Below, in pieces: positions 1-6,263 of a DNA stretch of 6,263 nucleotides (the stretch's first letter is position 1; every line of letters starts with the position of its first letter). A model generated the notes under the pieces. That model saw only the letters and a list, made by a program, of their open reading frames with translations, made no database searches and was not told the DNA's origin. The translations under genes and the position numbers were made by a program. Origin of the DNA: an uncultured Comamonadaceae bacterium (GTDB taxonomy: Bacteria; Pseudomonadota; Gammaproteobacteria; Burkholderiales; Burkholderiaceae); the NCBI GenBank assembly GCA_946482115.1, contig CAMLQP010000177.1:1-6263 (forward strand). The letters are read 5' to 3'.

Positions 1-1872
1 CACCCGCCCCTCCAGGCACCCGTGCAGATCGTCGACGGGCCGGTGGCCTTGCGCCAGCACCAGGGTGTCGACCTTGTCGAAAACGATGTGCTCGTCGCTG
101 ACGACGTGCTGCATGTAGACCGTGTCGGCGTCGTGTCCATAGAGCCGCGCGTAGGGCGTGACACCGATGCCGAGGGCGTGCAGCTGTGCCGCGAGCAGGT
201 CGCGGACATAGCCGGGCAGCGTTTCGCCCACATGCGGGCCGGTGACGGCCAGGCGCACGTGGCAACCCCGCTGCGCCAGCAGGATGGCCATGCCGGGGGC
301 GATCCAGTCGCTGCGCCAGTCGGCCACCAGCACCGAGGGGCCGGGGCGGGCTTCGTCGCGCAGCACCTGCCAGGCGTCCAGCACCTGCATGTCGCCCAGC
401 ACGGTCAGGTGCTCCGGGCGGTAGGGGCGGGCGCCGGTGGCCAGCAGCACGCAGTCGGGCCGCTCGGCCTCGACCAGCGCGCGGTCGACGCGGGTGTTGC
501 AACGCACCTCGACACCCGCGAGGCGGACCTCGCGTTCAAGGTTGGTGACAATGCCCCCGAATTCAGCCCGGTCGGGCAGCAGCTGGGCCAGGCGCGCCTG
601 CCCGCCCAGATGCACCTCGGCCTCGCACAGCGTGACCCGGTGCCCCCGCTGCGCGGCCACGGCGGCCGCTTTCATGCCGGCCGGGCCGCCGCCCACCACC
701 AGGACATGCTTGCGGCGCAAGGCCGGAACCCGCTGGCCGTAGGTCAGCTCCCGTCCGGTTTCGGGGTGCTGGATGCAGGAGATCGGGTGCCCGCGCTGGA
801 AGCGCCCGATGCAGGCCTGGTTGCAGCCGATGCAGGCGCGGATGTCGTCGACCGCGCCACGGCTGGCCTTTTCGGGCATGTCGGGGTCGCAGATCAGGGC
901 CCGCGTCATGCCGCAGGCGTCGGCCTGGCCTTTGGCCAGCACCTGTTCGGCCTCTTGCGGCTGGTTGATGCGTCCGGCCACGATCACCGGCTTGCCCAGG
1001 GCCTGCCTGAGCCGCGCGGCCTCGGGCGCAAGGTAGGCGTTCGGCACCGACATGGGCGGCACGATGTGGACGGCCCCGCCGAGCGTGGCCGAGGTGCCGG
1101 TGGTGACGCTGAAGTAGTCGGCCTGGGCCTGCACCGCCTGGCAGGCCGACAGGACCTCGTCGGCCGTGAGGCCGCGTTCGTCCCGTTCGGACGAGGAGAT
1201 GCGCAGGCCGATGACGAAGGACTCGCTGGTCTGCTGCCGGACCGCTTCGAAGACCTCTTTCAGGAAGCGCAGTCTGCCGGTCTCGTCGCCGCCGTAGGCG
1301 TCATCCCGCCGGTTCAGGCGCGGGTTGAGGAACTGGGCGGGCAGGTAGCCGTGGCTGGCGACGATCTCGGCGCCGTCCATGCCGGCCAGGTGCATGCGGC
1401 GCGCCGCGGCGCCGTAGCCCTGGATGATGTCCCGCACCTGGGTCAGCGTCAGGGCCCGCGGCACGACGCGGAAGCGTTCGTTGGCGCAGACCGAGGGCGC
1501 GTAGGCCACCGTCATCAGGCCGTCGCTGGTGTCGATGATCTCCCGCCCCGGGTGGAACAGCTGGCCGAACACCAGGCTGCCCTCGGCGTGGCAGGCCTCG
1601 GCCAGCCGGCGGTAGCCGTCGATGCACGAGTCGTCGGTGGCCATGAGGCTGTGCGAGGTGTAGCGCGCCGTTTCATGTACGCCCGACACCTGCAGCACGA
1701 TAAGGCCGGCGCCGCCCGCCGCGCGGGCCCGCTGGTAGGCGATCAGCGCATCGTTCACCAGTGCCTCGGTCGGCAGCACGGTGTCGTGCCCGGTCGAGAC
1801 GATGCGGTTCTTCAGGGTGATGCCCCGGATGGTGAGCGGGGAAAACAGGTGGGGAAACATGGCCGCACCCAT
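1..1872 (-). CDS. FMN/4Fe-4S/FAD oxidoreductase, OYE family (2,4-dienoyl-CoA reductase / trimethylamine dehydrogenase type), 3' end missing
   Basis: The window holds 624 residues and no stop, so the C-terminus lies beyond the left edge. Residues ~6-340 form an Old Yellow Enzyme TIM barrel that binds FMN: KNRIVSTGHD near 21-30, QLFHPGRE at 104-111, SHGYLPAQFLNPR at 173-185 (Y176 aligns with the OYE/FadH proton-donor tyrosine), GLRIS at 222-226 and VAGRINQP at 298-305. Cysteines 347, 350, 354 and 366 have the CX2CX3CX11C spacing of the FadH 4Fe-4S cluster. An FAD-binding dinucleotide fold follows (VVGGGPAGM, 392-400; ATGARPYRP, 478-486). The second, NAD(P)H-side fold near 513-541 has no GxGxxG. 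Known relatives are soluble enzymes that reduce enoyl thioesters or oxidatively demethylate amines; the substrate here is unknown. The ATG at 1872 was chosen because GGGGGA lies 8 nt upstream and an in-frame TGA sits two codons upstream. ATG 1860 is the alternative. The gene is divergent from the XRE-cupin regulator. Confidence 0.93.
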   Translation of the reverse strand, partial: MGAAMFPHLFSPLTIRGITLKNRIVSTGHDTVLPTEALVNDALIAYQRARAAGGAGLIVLQVSGVHETARYTSHSLMATDDSCIDGYRRLAEACHAEGSLVFGQLFHPGREIIDTSDGLMTVAYAPSVCANERFRVVPRALTLTQVRDIIQGYGAAARRMHLAGMDGAEIVASHGYLPAQFLNPRLNRRDDAYGGDETGRLRFLKEVFEAVRQQTSESFVIGLRISSSERDERGLTADEVLSACQAVQAQADYFSVTTGTSATLGGAVHIVPPMSVPNAYLAPEAARLRQALGKPVIVAGRINQPQEAEQVLAKGQADACGMTRALICDPDMPEKASRGAVDDIRACIGCNQACIGRFQRGHPISCIQHPETGRELTYGQRVPALRRKHVLVVGGGPAGMKAAAVAAQRGHRVTLCEAEVHLGGQARLAQLLPDRAEFGGIVTNLEREVRLAGVEVRCNTRVDRALVEAERPDCVLLATGARPYRPEHLTVLGDMQVLDAWQVLRDEARPGPSVLVADWRSDWIAPGMAILLAQRGCHVRLAVTGPHVGETLPGYVRDLLAAQLHALGIGVTPYARLYGHDADTVYMQHVVSDEHIVFDKVDTLVLAQGHRPVDDLHGCLEGRV

Positions 1873-1941
1873 GGCTCAGTTCCCCCGGGGGCCGAGCGCG
1901 GGGCACCGGCAGGCGCGGGCCCTTGCGGCACCGCTGGCGTG

Positions 1942-1952
1942 TGTTGACAACA
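1942..1952. promoter_or_regulatory. Short odd palindrome TGTTGACAACA
   Basis: TGTTG-A-CAACA is a perfect 5-bp inverted repeat around a single central base, at the edge of the AT-rich island nearest the flavoprotein gene. It overlaps a TTGACA hexamer. It could be an operator half-module or chance; no second copy was noticed in the window. Confidence 0.3.
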
Positions 1953-1966
1953 AGACCATTCTCCCT

Positions 1967-2029
1967 GAATTGAAACTGGAATCTCACAATTTCGTTATAG
2001 TTGAAATTCCAGCCTTTGTTTTTCAATTC
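1967..2029. repeat. Nested inverted repeats, candidate operator(s)
   Basis: Two pairs of inverted repeats lie one inside the other. The outer arms are GAATTGAAA (1967-1975) and TTTCAATTC (2021-2029), a perfect 9-bp match centred at 1998. The inner arms are CTGGAATCTCA (1976-1986) and TGAAATTCCAG (2002-2012), 11 bp with one mismatch, centred at 1994. A third short pair, AATTTC (1988-1993) and GAAATT (2003-2008), shares the outer centre of 1998. The outer and inner arms abut on the left, but on the right they are separated by 8 nt. The TATAGT hexamer sits between the inner arms. The position between divergent genes next to an HTH regulator suggests operator sites; binding is inferred. Confidence 0.55.
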
Positions 2030-2086
2030 TGTTCATACCCACCCCGGCTGTCAAGCGGGATATCCGACCCACCTCCACCTTCGCCC

Positions 2087-2695
2087 ATGAACCGTCCGGC
2101 CGCAATCCCTTCCGAGTTGCCCGCCTCGCCGTCCCACCGGCACAGCGTGGGGGCCCAGCTGCGCCAGCGCCGCCGCGTGCGCGGCCTCACCCTGACCGGG
2201 CTCTCGGCGCTTTGCGGCCTGTCCGTCGGCCTGCTCAGCCAGATCGAGCGGGATCTGACCTCGCCATCGCTCAAGTCGCTCACGCTGATCTGCGATGCGC
2301 TGGGCATCACCATGGGCTGGCTGTTCGACCGGGACCCGACCGAGGGTGCGGAGGGTGCGGACTGGGTGGTCCGCCGCGGGTCGCGCCGGCAGCTCGACCT
2401 CGGGCCGCTGGGCGTGACCAAGGAGCTGCTCTCGCCCGACCTGGGCGGCGACATGCAGATGTACCTGGTTTCGATCCGGCCGGGCGGGCAGTCCGGCCCC
2501 GATGCCTACACCCACAAGGGCGAGGAAGGCGGCATGGTGCTGTCGGGTTCGCTGGAACTGACCGTCGACGGCCGCACCCTGCTCCTGCACGAGGGCGATT
2601 CATTCCGTTTTCGCAGCACCCTGCCCCACCGCTTCGCCAACCCCGGGCCGGGCCAGGCGCAGGTGGTCTGGATCAACTCGCTGGCGTTCTACTGA
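2087..2695 (+). CDS. XRE-family transcriptional regulator with C-terminal cupin domain
   Basis: A 202-residue cytoplasmic DNA-binding protein. Residues ~22-76 are a XRE/lambda-repressor-type HTH: GAQLRQRRR, then LTGLSALCGLSVGLLSQIER, then SPSLKSLTLICDALGI, the usual pattern of this fold. Residues ~90-200 form a cupin_2 effector domain: YTHKGEEGG at 141-149 with H143, E146 and E147, LSGSLELTVDG at 152-162, and EGDSFRF plus LPHRFAN at 169-185 with H181. The size and layout are typical of XRE-cupin regulators such as PuuR-like proteins, which sense small metabolites and mostly act near their own gene. The ATG at 2087 places the HTH close to the N-terminus. The frame stays open further upstream but passes through the AT-rich control region and a proline run, and no convincing Shine-Dalgarno sequence precedes any start. 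It probably controls itself and the divergent flavoprotein gene. The ligand is unknown. Confidence 0.92.
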   Translation: MNRPAAIPSELPASPSHRHSVGAQLRQRRRVRGLTLTGLSALCGLSVGLLSQIERDLTSPSLKSLTLICDALGITMGWLFDRDPTEGAEGADWVVRRGSRRQLDLGPLGVTKELLSPDLGGDMQMYLVSIRPGGQSGPDAYTHKGEEGGMVLSGSLELTVDGRTLLLHEGDSFRFRSTLPHRFANPGPGQAQVVWINSLAFY

Positions 2696-2697
2696 CG

Positions 2698-2717
2698 GCA
2701 CCCGGCTGCCCGGGTGC
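2698..2717. terminator. Hairpin between convergent genes, probable bidirectional terminator
   Basis: GCACCCGG (2698-2705) and CCGGGTGC (2710-2717) form a perfect 8-bp GC-rich stem with a CTGC loop. It starts 2 nt after the stop of the XRE-cupin gene and lies 19 nt beyond the stop of the opposing LuxR-type gene. Neither side has a U tract, so it is not a canonical intrinsic terminator, but its position between two converging stops supports a termination or transcript-end role. Confidence 0.5.
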
Positions 2718-2736
2718 GCCGCCTTCGCCGTCGGGG

Positions 2737-5367
2737 TCAGCGCACCAGCCCGAGGCGGCGCGCCAGCGCCACGGCATGGGTGCGGCTGCTGGCGCCCAGC
2801 TTCATGTTGATGTTGCGCAGGTGGGTGCGCACGGTGCTGTCGGAAACACCGAGCTTTTCCACCATGGCGCTGTTCGAATAACCCTCGGCCAGCAGCTGCA
2901 GCACGTTCACCTCTTTGGAGGTGAGGGCCTCGGCGGGCGGCCCCGGTGGCGGGTCGGCCAGCGCGGCCGGCGGCGGGCCGAAGGCCTGCAGCAAGCGGTC
3001 CAGGTGCTCGGGCACCAGGGGGTCGTGGCTCGCGCCCAGGCCGGCGCGCGCCAGATGGTGCAGCAGCGCCGCCGCCGGTGGTCCCTCGTCCAGCAACAGC
3101 CGCACGAAGCCTTCCTGGCTGGCGGTGCGCAGCACCTGCATGGCATCGGCCAGCGCGGCTTCCGGCTGGCCCGCGGCCAGCGCCGCCATGCCCCGCAGCA
3201 GCTGCGCGCGCAGCGCGCGCCGGTGGCGGCCGGACAGGCGGGCCGACTCCAGCTCGCGGGTCAGCGGCGCGAGCGTGGCGCCCGGGTCACCGAACTGCAA
3301 CGACCAGCGCAGCTCGGCCAGGCGCAGGTAGTCCAGATCGTGCGCGAGCAGCCGCTGCTCGCGTTCGCGCTCCCAGATGTCGGGCAGGTCGGCGCGCTGC
3401 AGCTCCTCGCGCGCGGTGCCGGCATGGCCCTGCAGCTGCAGCAGCCGCGCCCGCTCCAGCCGCGCGCCTACCACCACCCGGGCCAGCTTGCGCTGGTGGC
3501 CCAGGTCTTCCAGCTCGGCCAGGGTGTGCAGCGCGCGGTCGACGTCGCCGCCCAGGAAGGCGATGCGCGTGCGCATCGCGTGGCTGACGATCATGTGATC
3601 GGGCAGGCCGACCTCGCGGATCATGGGCAGATAGACGTTGAGCAGGTGCTCTGCGTGTTCGAGCTGGTCGGACTCGTAAGCCACCATCGCGTGCAGCACG
3701 CCCGCCCAGGCGTTGCCGTGCGTCTGGTTGAAGTTGGCGGTGTGCGTGGCGTCCACCGCCAGCCGGAAACGCGCCCGGGCGTGGCGCAGCCGCCCTGCCA
3801 GCAGGTCCAGCATGCCCTCCATCGACTCGGCGTACATGCGGTTGAAGGTGTGCTGCCCGCCCGCCGCGCGCGCGCCGTCGAGCAGGCGATGGGCCTCGCG
3901 GGCGTTGCCCAGCACGCAGAAAATGTTGGCCATGGCGTTGCACAGCACGCTGCGCGCGAAGGCGTGGTCGGTTGGCACCGCCTGCAGGCTGGCCATGCCG
4001 GCGACGTAGGCCTCCTGGTAGCGGTCCTGCATGGCCAGTATTTCGGGCCGCATGGCCGACACGTGCGACTGCACGCGGCGGTCCTCGCTGCGCACGCAGG
4101 CGGACCCCGCCAGCTGGCGCGCGGCCTCCCAGGGGCCGCGCGTGAAGCAGGTGGCCCAGATGCCTGCCGCCTGGGCGTGGGGGTGCGCGCGCAGCTCGGC
4201 GGCCGGCAGGGCGTCGCACCAGCGGGCCAGCAGCCGCATGCGGCCCTGCTCCAGCAGCGCCTCGGCGTGTTGCCCGAGCAGGGCCAGCGCGCGCGGCCAG
4301 TCCTGGCCGGCCAGGGCGTGGTCTATGGCCGGCACGGGCCGCTCCTGCCCTTCGTACCAGCGGGATGCGGCGTGGTGCAGCCGGGCCAGCAGCTCCGGCT
4401 GCTCCTCGCCCAGGCGCTGGCGCAGGAACCCGGCGAACAGGCTGTGGTAGCGCCACTGGTCGGTGGTGGAGGCCACCGGCAGCAGGAACAGGTTTTCACG
4501 CACGATCTGGCCCAGCAGGCGCCGGCAGTCCAGCTCGGGGCACAGGGCCTCACACAGGGGCAGGCCGATCTGGCGCAGGATGCTGGTGCGCAGCAGGAAC
4601 GTCTGGACGTCGGCGTCGAGGTGCCCGAAGACGTCTTCGGCCAGGTACAGGCCGACGGCCCGGTCGGACTCCGAGAGGCGCGCGATGAACTGCGCCGTGT
4701 CGTTGCTGCGGTGCAGCGCCACGCTGGCCAGGCCCAGCGCCGCGCCCCAGCCTTCGGTGCGGGCGTGCAGCAGGGACATCAGATCCGGGTGCAGGCCCGC
4801 ATACCCCCGCCGGCGCAGGAAATCGGTGGTCTCCACCAGGTCGAAGCGCAGGGCGTCGATGGTGATGTCCACCACCTGCCCGCGCACACGCATGCGGCCC
4901 AGGCCGAGCCGGGGTTCGCTGCGCGAGCCGATCACCATGCGGGCCTCGCGGGGCAGGTTCTCCAGCAGCTCCTGCACCAGGCCCAGCACGACCGGCTCGT
5001 GCACGGTCTCGAAGTCGTCGAGGAAGATAGCGAGCGGGCCGTCGAAACCGGCGATGGCGCGCACCACGTCGTGCGGCGAACCCGGGCGGCCGGGCTCGCT
5101 GCCCAGCCGGCGAAGCCCCGCCTCGAGGTTGGCAAGGAAGCGCGAGATGTCGTTGTCCGCGCGGTCCAGCGTCAGCCACAGGATGGCCGCGCCCCGGGCC
5201 TGCAGGCGCGCCTGGCACTGCTGCATGGCGGTGGTCTTGCCGAAGCCGGCGGGTGCGTGCAGCAGGTACAGCCGCGCCGAACCCTCGCAGACGGCCGCGC
5301 AGACCTGGCTTCGCTCGACGGCTGCGGGGGCTGGCTCGGGAATGGGGGCTTTGTCGTGGCCTCTCAT
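2737..5367 (-). CDS. LAL/MalT-type LuxR-family transcriptional regulator (ATPase-HTH)
   Basis: An 876-residue cytoplasmic regulator, in the usual size range of large ATP-binding LuxR (LAL) proteins. Walker A is APAGFGKTT at 38-46 and Walker B is LAIFLDDFE at 112-120. Other LAL landmarks follow: IGSRSEPRLGLGRMR at 146-160, a typical FLLRTSIL segment at 257-264, and WRYHSLFAGFLRQRL at 305-319. The middle (~330-780) is alanine-rich and helical, consistent with the TPR-like ligand/partner domain of MalT. The last 62 residues (815-876) are a LuxR HTH: LTSKEVNVLQLLAEG, SNSAMVEKLGVSDSTVRTHL, then KLGASSRTHAV. In MalT the ATPase and repeat domains gate DNA binding in response to an inducer; the inducer here is unknown. 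ATG 5367 is the first ATG. An in-frame TTG at 5397 has a better-looking GGAGG upstream and would add 10 residues. The gene lies downstream of, and possibly in one unit with, the CMD and ligase genes. Confidence 0.92.
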   Translation of the reverse strand: MRGHDKAPIPEPAPAAVERSQVCAAVCEGSARLYLLHAPAGFGKTTAMQQCQARLQARGAAILWLTLDRADNDISRFLANLEAGLRRLGSEPGRPGSPHDVVRAIAGFDGPLAIFLDDFETVHEPVVLGLVQELLENLPREARMVIGSRSEPRLGLGRMRVRGQVVDITIDALRFDLVETTDFLRRRGYAGLHPDLMSLLHARTEGWGAALGLASVALHRSNDTAQFIARLSESDRAVGLYLAEDVFGHLDADVQTFLLRTSILRQIGLPLCEALCPELDCRRLLGQIVRENLFLLPVASTTDQWRYHSLFAGFLRQRLGEEQPELLARLHHAASRWYEGQERPVPAIDHALAGQDWPRALALLGQHAEALLEQGRMRLLARWCDALPAAELRAHPHAQAAGIWATCFTRGPWEAARQLAGSACVRSEDRRVQSHVSAMRPEILAMQDRYQEAYVAGMASLQAVPTDHAFARSVLCNAMANIFCVLGNAREAHRLLDGARAAGGQHTFNRMYAESMEGMLDLLAGRLRHARARFRLAVDATHTANFNQTHGNAWAGVLHAMVAYESDQLEHAEHLLNVYLPMIREVGLPDHMIVSHAMRTRIAFLGGDVDRALHTLAELEDLGHQRKLARVVVGARLERARLLQLQGHAGTAREELQRADLPDIWEREREQRLLAHDLDYLRLAELRWSLQFGDPGATLAPLTRELESARLSGRHRRALRAQLLRGMAALAAGQPEAALADAMQVLRTASQEGFVRLLLDEGPPAAALLHHLARAGLGASHDPLVPEHLDRLLQAFGPPPAALADPPPGPPAEALTSKEVNVLQLLAEGYSNSAMVEKLGVSDSTVRTHLRNINMKLGASSRTHAVALARRLGLVR

Positions 5368-5399
5368 GCACCCGGAAGTATCGCCACTCCGGGGCAAGG

Positions 5400-5415
5400 G
5401 CGGAGTCGCCTCCGC
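5400..5415. promoter_or_regulatory. Small hairpin in the leader of the LuxR-type gene
   Basis: GCGGAG (5400-5405) and CTCCGC (5410-5415) form a perfect 6-bp stem with a 4-nt loop in the gap between the CMD gene and the LAL regulator. Read on the minus strand, the stem includes the GGAG of the GGAGG that would serve the alternative TTG start at 5397. It could mask that site or act as a weak intercistronic attenuator or mRNA-end structure; no U tract follows. Confidence 0.35.
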
Positions 5416-5423
5416 ATCAGTCC

Positions 5424-5921
5424 TCAGATCTCGAAGTTGAGCAGGATGCGCGACACCATCATGTAGATGCCGACCACCATGTGCAGCTCCAGCTGCTCCT
5501 GGGGGTTCAGGTGCGCGGCCAGCGCGTGGTAGGCCTCATCGGGCGCCTTCACCTGGCGCAGCAGGGCATCGGTGAAGGCCAGGGCGGCCTGCTCGCGCGC
5601 GTCCAGCGGCGCGCCGGTTTCGCCGGCCAGCGCCATGTCGATCTTGCGCTGCGAGTGCCCGAGCTCCAGCGCCAGCCGGCTGTGGGCCTCGATCTCGAAC
5701 GGCACGTTGGCGTCGCCGCACACCCGCAGGATCACCAGCTCGCGCAGCAGCGGCTCCAGCCCGCCCGGCTCCCGCACGGCGCGGATGAATTTCATCAGTC
5801 CCAGGGTGGACGTGGGCGCATGGGGCAGCACGCGCAGCAGATCCACCGCAGGACGCGCTCGCAGCATCTCGCCCAGCTCGCCGGCGACGTCGGCGGCCTC
5901 GATGAAAGGGACTCTGGCCAT
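5424..5921 (-). CDS. Carboxymuconolactone decarboxylase (CMD)-family protein
   Basis: A 165-residue all-helical protein of the CMD/AhpD fold, normally a soluble oligomer. The core ELVILRVCGDANVPFEIEAH (61-80) is the family signature region. AhpD-type members carry a redox CxxC there, but this protein has only C68, with V73-P74-F75-E76 and H80, which resembles the (Y/F)Ew..H pattern of non-redox, lactone- or acid-acting members. The second helix pair (AALAFTDALLRQV, 112-124; EQLELHMVVGIYMMVSRIL, 142-160) is also typical. The ATG at 5921 has AGGAG 8 nt upstream. It begins 19 nt after the stop of the acyl-CoA ligase, so the two are very likely one operon. The family covers diverse reactions, so the name gives the fold and not a proven decarboxylation. 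A CoA-thioester or aromatic-catabolism role is possible from the neighbour. Confidence 0.88.
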   Translation of the reverse strand: MARVPFIEAADVAGELGEMLRARPAVDLLRVLPHAPTSTLGLMKFIRAVREPGGLEPLLRELVILRVCGDANVPFEIEAHSRLALELGHSQRKIDMALAGETGAPLDAREQAALAFTDALLRQVKAPDEAYHALAAHLNPQEQLELHMVVGIYMMVSRILLNFEI

Positions 5922-5940
5922 GGGAGGGGCTCCTGTGGGG
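5922..5940 (-). promoter_or_regulatory. Intercistronic ribosome binding site for the CMD gene
   Basis: The 19-nt spacer on the minus strand contains AGGAG 8 nt before ATG 5921. It fixes the CMD start and supports translation from a shared mRNA with the upstream ligase. Confidence 0.65.

Positions 5941-6263
<323 letters not shown>

Larger units (their letters stand above)
1873..2086. promoter_or_regulatory. Divergent intergenic control region with AT-rich island
   Basis: This gap separates the start of the flavoprotein gene (minus) from the start of the XRE-cupin regulator (plus), so both promoters should lie here. The half next to the flavoprotein is GC-rich, but about 1941-2040 is conspicuously AT-rich compared with everything around it and carries several inverted repeats. 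TTGACA at 1944-1949 matches a sigma70 -35 hexamer, but no good -10 follows at 16-18 bp. TATAGT at 1996-2001 resembles a -10; the nearest upstream TTGAAA (1970-1975) is 20 bp away, which is too far for an ordinary promoter. No start site can be assigned on either strand with confidence. Confidence 0.7.

Noticed and set aside
22..1947. A long plus-strand open frame (about 641 codons) antisense to the flavoprotein gene
   Set aside because: Composition is low-complexity and no family is recognisable. The minus strand encodes a clear OYE/FadH-type protein with all cofactor motifs, so this is a shadow.
1944..2001. A confident sigma70 promoter from the TTGACA and TATAGT hexamers
   Set aside because: The two hexamers are 46 bp apart, and neither has a well-spaced partner; the nearest pairing (TTGAAA 1970 with TATAGT 1996) has a 20-bp spacer.
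1781..2086. N-terminal extension of the XRE-cupin protein by up to 102 residues
   Set aside because: It would run back through the AT-rich intergenic region and into the divergent flavoprotein gene, and the HTH of this family normally begins near the N-terminus.
2212..5466. A very long plus-strand open frame (about 1084 codons) antisense to the LuxR-type gene
   Set aside because: It is rich in Gln, Ala, Arg, Gly and His with no recognisable domain, overlaps the XRE-cupin gene in another frame, and mirrors a minus-strand gene with complete Walker and LuxR HTH motifs. Long antisense frames are expected in GC-rich coding DNA.

Overview
The window is GC-rich throughout, with strong GC preference at third codon positions. 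Its gene families fit a catabolically versatile proteobacterium, most likely a betaproteobacterium of the Burkholderiales/Comamonadaceae type. That placement is inferred from composition and protein style and was not tested. I see five protein genes, two of them cut by the window edges. There are no RNA genes, insertion sequences, CRISPR arrays or other mobile-element signs.

Left part (1-2695): a divergent pair. On the minus strand, running off the left edge, is a large FMN/4Fe-4S/FAD oxidoreductase of the Old Yellow Enzyme, 2,4-dienoyl-CoA reductase and trimethylamine dehydrogenase type. On the plus strand is a 202-residue regulator with an N-terminal XRE-type helix-turn-helix and a C-terminal cupin domain. 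The 214-bp gap between them holds an AT-rich island of about 100 bp with several nested inverted repeats. These are the best operator candidates in the window, and the simplest model is that the cupin regulator binds there to control itself and the oxidoreductase.

Right part (2737-6263): three minus-strand genes in transcription order. They are the C-terminal end of an acyl-CoA ligase (AMP-forming, AlkK-like), a carboxymuconolactone decarboxylase-family protein without the AhpD CxxC motif, and an 876-residue LAL/MalT-type LuxR regulator with an N-terminal ATPase and a C-terminal LuxR HTH. The first two are 19 bp apart with a clear ribosome binding site, so they are very probably co-transcribed. 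The regulator follows after a short gap and may belong to the same unit. It converges on the cupin regulator across a 41-bp gap that contains a perfect 8-bp hairpin, a likely terminator.

Together this looks like a piece of an accessory catabolic region: CoA activation of an organic acid, a small CMD-fold enzyme, an enoyl-reductase or amine-dehydrogenase-like flavoprotein, and two ligand-responsive regulators. The substrate cannot be read from the sequence. I found no convincing evidence for a wholly new system. The items most worth a second look are the nested palindromes in the divergent promoter region, the degenerate second nucleotide-binding motif of the flavoprotein, and the regulator's translation start, where a hairpin could hide the ribosome binding site.
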